In this document: positions 1 to 4,600 of the stretch, piece after piece
How positions within the stretch are numbered: the first letter of the stretch is position 1
Layout: the number at the start of each line of letters is the position of its first letter
Source: Prevotellaceae bacterium
GTDB lineage: Bacteria; Bacteroidota; Bacteroidia; Bacteroidales; UBA932
Reading direction: 5' to 3'
NCBI GenBank assembly: GCA_031288885.1
Contig: JAITQP010000266.1
Span: 1 to 5,218 of the forward strand
Length of the DNA: 5,218 bases
Made by a program: the position numbers and the translations under genes
The notes under the pieces: model-generated
What the model was told of the DNA's origin: nothing
What the model saw: the letters and a program-made list of their open reading frames with translations, nothing else
Database searches by the model: none

Positions 1-222
1 TTGCAGCGTAGCGTTCTCGCGCTGCTGGAGGGCGACCTCCTGAAAAGCCTCGAGCTCTATCCGGCCACCATCCCCATTTTACTTTGCGTGATTTTTACCA
101 TCCTGCACCTAAAACTCAAACTCAGGCACGGCGCAGCAGTTATCAAGTGGTCTTTTGCGCTCACCGTGGTCGTTATTGTTGCCTTTTGGCTGTACAAGGT
201 GGTGATTTTCTTACATTTGTAA
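1..222 (+). CDS. DUF2752-type small membrane protein, C-terminal part (5' end outside window)
   Basis: Frame 1 is open from the left edge to a TAA at 220-222, giving 73 residues. The first residues (LQRSVLALLEGD, 1-12) resemble the segment that follows the CPGCG motif in DUF2752 proteins, where a Gly-x-x-Arg-Ser and a Leu-x-x-Gly-Asp precede a helix and an Asn/Tyr-Pro. Here the corresponding Tyr-Pro is residues 20-21. Two hydrophobic stretches follow, about 24-39 and 50-71, separated by a basic loop (LKLKLRH), so the fragment is predicted to sit in the inner membrane. The initial TTG is most likely an internal leucine codon rather than a start, because the expected cysteine motif would lie just upstream. 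DUF2752 proteins have no established function that I know of. The family call rests on a short stretch and is moderate; that it is a real membrane-protein end is more secure. Confidence 0.72.
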   Translation: MQRSVLALLEGDLLKSLELYPATIPILLCVIFTILHLKLKLRHGAAVIKWSFALTVVVIVAFWLYKVVIFLHL

Positions 223-232
223 CGTGTTGTGG

Positions 233-350
233 GCGAAGCAATCCGAAAAATTCACTCTGTTCTGCTTTTCATTCTCACCGGATTGGCTGCGCCGAACTCC
301 GCTTCGCTCCGGTTGCTTCGCTACGCTCGCAATGACGCGAAGCGTGCGAG
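233..350. repeat. Degraded palindromic dispersed repeat (REP/MITE-like) in the spacer
   Basis: This stretch is built from GCGAAGC/GCTTCGC words. The left arm GCGAAGCAATCCG (233-245) faces CGGATTGGCTGCGC (280-293) in inverted orientation; AATCCG/CGGATT is exact and the rest imperfect. GCTTCGCT occurs twice 14 bases apart (301-308, 315-322). CGCTTCGC (300-307) and GCGAAGCG (337-344) are exact inverted copies. ACGCTCGC (323-330) can pair with GCGAAGCGT (337-345), with one bulged base, around the loop AATGAC. This resembles a palindromic repeat seen in many bacterial genomes, whose spurious translation gives the familiar peptide SLRYARND; here one frame reads LLRYARND. The outer left arm expected of a complete copy (TCATTGCGAG-like) is missing, so it looks truncated or decayed. 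It could also act as a transcription end for the upstream gene, but no T-tract directly follows the hairpin. Confidence 0.6.
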
Positions 351-422
351 GACGAACGCCCCGACCAACCTTATTATCTCACAGAAGTTTTTTTGTACCC
401 TGCAAATAAAAAGTGTTCTATT

Positions 423-455
423 TTTGGCGAATGTCCGGCGCTTGTGCTACCTTTG
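423..455 (+). promoter_or_regulatory. Bacteroidota-type promoter of the higBA operon
   Basis: A TTTG at 423-426 and TACCTTTG at 448-455 match the -33 (TTTG) and -7 (TAnnTTTG) consensus of Bacteroidota housekeeping promoters, with 21 bases between them. Transcription would be expected to begin about four bases after the box, near 459, leaving a leader of about 20 bases before the higB ATG at 478. This is the best promoter match in the window and reads into the toxin-antitoxin pair. Confidence 0.75.
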
Positions 456-457
456 CT

Positions 458-474
458 TCAACATTTAATGTCGA
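458..474. promoter_or_regulatory. Palindrome at the higBA start point, candidate HigA operator
   Basis: ACATT-T-AATGT at 461-471 is a perfect inverted repeat around a central T. With flanking TC (458-459) and GA (473-474) it becomes a 17-base element with seven of eight arm positions paired. It lies between the -7 box and the higB start codon, where a repressor would block transcription. HigA antitoxins and toxin-antitoxin complexes typically bind palindromes in their own promoter, so autoregulation is the natural reading. The assignment is by position and symmetry only. Confidence 0.5.
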
Positions 475-477
475 TAT

Positions 478-795
478 ATGGTTGTGTCTTTTGAAAAAGA
501 ATACTTGCGCGACCTGTACGAAACGGGCAAAACAGCAGACAAGAAGTACCGGTTTCAGCCGGAAATTGTCCGTAAGTATAGACTTTGCATAGGTTTGATG
601 CGCCGTGTGCCGGATACGAGCGCGCTTGCAAAGTATAACGGTCTGAATTTTAAGAATTTAAAAGGCGACAAAGCGGGTATTTCTTCCATCAGGGTAAACA
701 AGCAATACCGCATTGAGTTTACGGTAACAGCCAATGACGTTGAGCCGTTGGTTACCATTTGCAGCATCATAGAATTATCAAACCACTATAAGTAA
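478..795 (+). CDS. higB: HigB-like toxin of the RelE/ParE superfamily (type II toxin-antitoxin)
   Basis: The 105-residue product has the size and C-terminal half expected of HigB-like toxins, which are ribosome-dependent mRNA-cleaving enzymes of the RelE/ParE superfamily. The diagnostic part is residues 61-81: a Leu-Lys-Gly-Asp turn (61-64), a Gly (67), then SIRVNKQYRIEF (70-81), matching the family pattern L-x-G-D-x-x-G-x-x-S-I-R-V-N-x-Q-Y-R-I-x-F. Arg72 and Arg78 and the basic stretch K59-K65 are candidates for RNA binding and catalysis. The end, IIELSNHYK, has His103-Tyr104 near where HigB proteins carry a functional Asp-Tyr-His; here the order differs. The start at 478 follows a good promoter and leaves the whole domain intact. 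The antitoxin gene begins six bases after the stop, so the two are surely cotranscribed. GC content is about 44%, clearly below its neighbours, which fits horizontal acquisition. Confidence 0.9.
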   Translation: MVVSFEKEYLRDLYETGKTADKKYRFQPEIVRKYRLCIGLMRRVPDTSALAKYNGLNFKNLKGDKAGISSIRVNKQYRIEFTVTANDVEPLVTICSIIELSNHYK

Positions 796-801
796 CGCGC
801 T

Positions 802-1146
802 ATGATTACGTTAAGAGGGGTTGACCCCCGCATGATAGCAAATAACCTTACCCCGTATGAGCCGGCGCACCCGGGCGAAATCTTAAAGGAGGAAATTGAG
901 TGCCGTGGCATTTCGCAGCGCAAGCTTGCCGCGCAGATGGGGGTTGCCTACTCTGTGCTGAACGAAGTGCTGAACGCCAAGCGTCCGCTAACGACCGAGT
1001 ACGCCCTGCTCTTTGAAGCCGCGCTGGGCGTTGACGCCGAGCCACTTATCGGTATGCAGGCCGACTACAACATGCAGGTAACACGAAAAAACAAATCCTT
1101 TGCCAACCGCCTTGCCCAAATACGCAAAATGGCGGCAGCGTTTTAG
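802..1146 (+). CDS. higA: HigA-family antitoxin, XRE-type helix-turn-helix protein
   Basis: This 114-residue protein is the expected partner of the HigB-like toxin: it should bind and neutralise it and repress the shared promoter. The HigA-family signature HPGEILKEEI is at residues 23-32. The helix-turn-helix follows at about 37-60 (GISQRKLAAQMGV, then SVLNEVLNAKR), with Gln39 and the 51-61 recognition helix likely to contact DNA. The family's LQ-x-x-Y-like segment appears as MQADYNM (85-91), and a basic C-terminal helix closes the protein. The ATG at 802 lies six bases after the higB stop and was chosen for coupling. An in-frame ATG at 832 is a real alternative: it would begin MIANNLTPYEP and has an AGAGGGG Shine-Dalgarno-like run at 814-820. 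The stop TAG overlaps the stop of the opposing lipoprotein gene by four bases. GC is about 57% in the sampled part, closer to dnaE than to higB. Confidence 0.93.
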   Translation: MITLRGVDPRMIANNLTPYEPAHPGEILKEEIECRGISQRKLAAQMGVAYSVLNEVLNAKRPLTTEYALLFEAALGVDAEPLIGMQADYNMQVTRKNKSFANRLAQIRKMAAAF

Positions 1147-1589
1147 TAGTTCCTCACGTAGTACCAGTCGGTAGCGTTGGGCATGGGCTGCACGGCGTAG
1201 GCGCGGAGGCGGATTTTTTTGTCGGTGTGCTTGCCGTCTATCAGGCTGTAGCGCGATTTGCACCGCTTGCACTCGCCGTACACGTCCGACTTGAGGTGCT
1301 CCACCACGCCCGAGGCAAGGCACTCCCCGCTGGCGGGGCAGGTGGCGTCAAAGGCAAACACCTCGTCGACGGCGTTGTGGTAGCGGAACACTATCACGCC
1401 GTGCTTGTTGTACCCGCAGCCGGAGTTCACCTTGGCGGTCATTATCTCGTAGGCGGGCATGTGCACGTTGAAGTCAAACCGCTCCGCGGCGGGCACGGGG
1501 CAGTCGTACTCCTTGGTGCAGGCGGATGCGAGCAGCGCAAGGGGCAGGCATAGCAGCCGCAGCTTTTTATGGTTGAAGTGAAGTAGCAT
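1143..1589 (-). CDS. Lipoprotein with a Rieske-like domain lacking the histidine ligands
   Basis: Reading leftward from an ATG at 1589, this gives 148 residues. The N-terminus is a lipoprotein signal: basic residues HKKLR (7-11), a hydrophobic core (12-20) and LLASAC ending at Cys24, the likely lipidated residue. The following TKEYDCP has no obvious retention signal I can interpret. The C-terminal part (about 60-133) resembles a small Rieske-type fold common in Bacteroidota lipoproteins: a strand ending in FDATCP (C84), then YGECKRCKSRYSLIDG (104-119) and a strand RLRAYAV. In true Rieske proteins these are C-x-H and C-x-x-H. Here C84-P-A and C107-K-R-C110 replace both histidines, so a normal 2Fe-2S Rieske cluster is unlikely; C84, C90, C107 and C110 might bind zinc or form disulfides. 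The function is unknown. It is divergent from dnaE and converges on higA with a four-base stop overlap. An upstream in-frame ATG at 1709 would lie inside dnaE and hide the signal peptide. Confidence 0.8.
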   Translation of the reverse strand: MLLHFNHKKLRLLCLPLALLASACTKEYDCPVPAAERFDFNVHMPAYEIMTAKVNSGCGYNKHGVIVFRYHNAVDEVFAFDATCPASGECLASGVVEHLKSDVYGECKRCKSRYSLIDGKHTDKKIRLRAYAVQPMPNATDWYYVRNY

Positions 1590-1593
1590 AGCG

Positions 1594-1601
1594 CAAAAGT
1601 A
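1594..1601 (-). promoter_or_regulatory. TAnnTTTG -7 box for the lipoprotein gene
   Basis: On the minus strand TACTTTTG (1601 to 1594) matches the Bacteroidota -7 consensus exactly. No TTTG or TTG is found about 19-21 bases upstream, so the -33 element is absent or poor. The box ends only four bases before the lipoprotein ATG (1589), which implies a transcript with almost no leader. Confidence 0.45.
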
Positions 1602-1635
1602 CGTATTTTTCCACTTTGTTTTTCGGAGACGCAAG

Positions 1636-1660
1636 AAATTTTGTACTTTTACCAAAATTT
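1636..1660 (+). promoter_or_regulatory. Probable dnaE promoter region: TACTTTTA box inside a palindrome
   Basis: TACTTTTA (1644-1651) resembles the Bacteroidota -7 box (TAnnTTTG, last base differing). The nearest TTTG upstream (1615-1618) is 25 bases away, longer than usual, so the promoter match is only partial. The box is flanked by exact 8-base inverted repeats, AAATTTTG (1636-1643) and CAAAATTT (1653-1660). The dnaE ATG follows 25 bases later. The palindrome could be an operator; otherwise it is AT-rich promoter DNA that happens to be symmetric. Confidence 0.4.
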
Positions 1661-1685
1661 TTTCTGCTAAAAAAACCCTGATACC

Positions 1686-4600
1686 ATGTTCGTTCACCTT
1701 CACGTTCACACGGAGTACTCCATACTCGACGGCGCGTCAAAAATTTCCCACCTTGTGGACAAGGCCATTGCCGACGGCATGGGCGCCGTGGCCATAACCG
1801 ACCACGGCAACATGTACGGCGTGAAGGAGTTTTTTGACTACATCACCAAAAAAAAGAACGCCGCCGCCAACAAAACCGTTGAGGGCATCGAAAGGCAAAT
1901 AGCGGAGGCGGAGAAGAGGGGCGAGGGGATAGCCGCGCTCAAGCTGGCGCTGCACGAGGCAAAGGCAAAGCGCTTTAAGCCCATCATTGGCTGCGAGGCC
2001 TACGTGGCTGCGGGGAGCAGGTTCGACAGAAAGGGCAAGGAAGACCTCAGCGGCGACCACCTCGTTTTGCTGGCAAAAAACGAAACCGGCTACCACAACC
2101 TGATGAAGCTCGTGTCGCTGGGCTTTCTGGAGGGGTTTTACGGCAAGCCGCGCATCGACAAGGAAATTCTGGAAAAGTACCACGAGGGGCTCATCGCGTC
2201 GTCGGCCTGCTTGGGCGGCGAAATTCCGCAGTACATCCTGAGGAACGAGCTGGCAAGCGCCGAGCAGAGCATCCTGTGGTTTAAGGCGCTGTTTGGCGAC
2301 GACTACTACCTTGAGCTGCAGCGCCACAAGGCCACCGACCCCACCGCCGAGCAGCAAACCTACCCGCGCCAGCAGCTCGTGAACGAAAAGCTGCTGGAGC
2401 TGGGGCGCAAGCTGGGCGTGAAGTGCATCGCCACCAACGACGTGCACTTCGTTAACGAGAGCGAGGCGCAGGCGCACGACCGCCTGCTGTGCATCAGCAC
2501 CGCCGCCGACGTGAACGACCCCGCGCGCATGCGCTACACGCGGCAGGAGTGGTTTAAAACAACCGCCGAAATGCAGGCGCTCTTTGCCGACGTCCCCGAG
2601 GCGCTCGCCAACACGCTCGAGGTGGCCGACAAGGTTGAATTTTACAACATCAACCGCAAGCCCGTCATGCCCAAGTTCCCCCTGCCCGAGGGCTTTGACA
2701 GCGACGGCGACTACCTGCGCCACATCACCTACCACGGCGTGGAGAAGGGCGGCGTGCCGGGCGCAAAGGGGCGCTACCCCCAAATTACGCAGGAGGTGAA
2801 AGACCGCATAGATTTTGAGCTGGACACCATGATTAAGATGGGCTTCCCGGGCTACTTCCTCATCGTGCAGGATTTTATTGCGGCGGCGCGCGAAATGGGC
2901 GTGTGGGTAGGCCCCGGCCGCGGCTCGGCCGCCGGCTCGGTGGTGGCCTACTGCCTCCGCATCACCGACATCGACCCGCTCAAGTACGACCTCCTGTTTG
3001 AGCGCTTCCTCAACCCCGACAGAATTTCCATGCCCGACATCGACATCGACTTCGACGACAACGGGCGCGACAAGGTGCTGCAGTACGTTACCGAAAAGTA
3101 CGGCAAGGAGCGGGTGGCGCAGATTGTAACGTTTGGCACCATGGCGGCCAAGTCCGCCATCAAGGACGTGGCGCGCGTGCAGAAGCTGCCGCTGCAGGAG
3201 AGCAACCGCCTCTCCGCCCTCATCGACCAGCTGCCGCGCAACGCCGTGTCGGTCAAGAGCGCGGTGGAGAGCATTCCGGAGATGAGGGACGCCGCAGCGT
3301 CAAAAGACCCTCAGGTGAGCGACACCATCAAGTTTGCCCAAATCCTCGAGGGAACGGTGCGCAACGTGGGCGTGCACGCGTGCGGCGTCATCATCGGCGC
3401 GGACGACCTCACCAACTTTGTGCCCATCAGCACCACCGACGATAAGGACAGGGACAACAGCAGGGAGAAGAAGCGAATTGCCGTAACGCAGTACGAGGGC
3501 ACAAAGGTGGAGGACGTAGGGCTGATAAAAATGGACTTTCTGGGGCTCAAAAACCTCTCCATCCTCAAGGAGGCGGTTGCCAACATCCGGCAAAGCCGCG
3601 GGGTGGACGTGGACATCGACGCCATCCCCATCGACGACAAGGCCACCTACGAGCTCTACAGCCGCGGCGACACCATCGGCACGTTCCAGTTTGAAAGCGA
3701 CGGCATGCGCAAGCACCTGCGAAGCCTCATGCCCACCAAGTTCGAAGACCTCATCGCCATGAACGCCCTCTACCGCCCGGGCCCCATGGGCTACATCCCC
3801 GACTTTATCGACCGCAAGCAGGGGCGCAAAAAAATTACCTACGACATCCCCGAAATGGAGGAGTACCTGAGCGAAACCTACGGCATTACCGTCTATCAGG
3901 AGCAGGTGATGCTGCTGTCGCGCAAGCTGGCGGGATTTACGCGCGGCAGGAGCGACGAGCTGCGCAAGGCCATGGGCAAAAAAATTAGGGAAAAGCTGGA
4001 CGCGCTCAAGCCCGAATTCTTTGAGGGATGCAAGGTCAACGGCCACGACGAAAAAACGGTCGCCAAAATCTGGGACGACTGGACGGCGTTTGCCGAGTAC
4101 GCGTTCAACAAGTCGCACGCCACCTGCTACTCGTGGGTAGCCTACCAAACCGCCTACCTCAAGGCCAACTACCCCTCGGAGTACATGGCGGCGCTCCTCA
4201 GCTGCAACCTCTCCAACATCGAGGAGGTGTCGAAGTTCATGGACGAGTGCCGCTACATGAACATCGCCGTGCTCAGCCCCGACGTAAACGAAAGCCTCCT
4301 CACGTTCACCGTCAACAAGGACGGCAACATCCGCTTTGGGCTGGGCGCCATAAAGGGCGTGGGGGAAAACGCCGTGCTCAACATCATTGACGAGCGCAGG
4401 GCGCGGGGCGCATTTAAGGACATCCACGACTTTGTGGAGCGCATCAACCTGCAAACCTGCAACAAAAAAACGCTCGAATCCCTCGCCGGCTCGGGCGCGC
4501 TGGACAGCCTCGGGATAGACCGGCTGGCCTACTTTGCCCCCATGGGCAGCGACGGCGCCTCCTTTGTTGACGCGCTCATACGCTTTGGCGTCCTCCAGCA

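Noticed and set aside
224..468. Small plus-strand open frames of 61 and 79 codons in the spacer
   Set aside because: They translate the palindromic repeat (LLRYARND and CFATLAMT type peptides), a well-known source of false gene calls, and then run into the higBA promoter.
1086..1136. Possible minus-strand terminator: GGCGGC (1131-1136) against ACCGCC (1106-1111) with an A6 run at 1086-1091
   Set aside because: The stem is only six pairs including a wobble, the loop is about 19 bases, and the T-tract is 14 bases away from the stem. It is also codons of higA.
478..1146. Reading the two small genes as part of a new defence system together with the lipoprotein and DUF2752 genes
   Set aside because: The pair is fully explained as a HigBA module with its own promoter. 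The lipoprotein is on the other strand with its own -7 box, and the DUF2752 gene is separated by the repeat.
1214..1220. T7 run downstream of higA as a terminator
   Set aside because: The preceding bases are G-rich without a complementary arm; the run is explained by two AAA lysine codons of the lipoprotein gene.
988..1323. 111-codon minus-strand open frame
   Set aside because: It crosses the convergent ends of higA and the lipoprotein gene in another frame and has no coherent domain.
1143..1709. Longer form of the lipoprotein gene starting at 1709
   Set aside because: It would overlap the 5' end of dnaE and place 40 residues, with no signal-like character, ahead of a proper lipoprotein signal peptide that starts at 1589.
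1737..2783. 348-codon open frame on the minus strand
   Set aside because: Also antisense to dnaE (PHP domain and start of the polymerase core), low-complexity Val/Ala/Leu/Gln composition and no promoter or family features.
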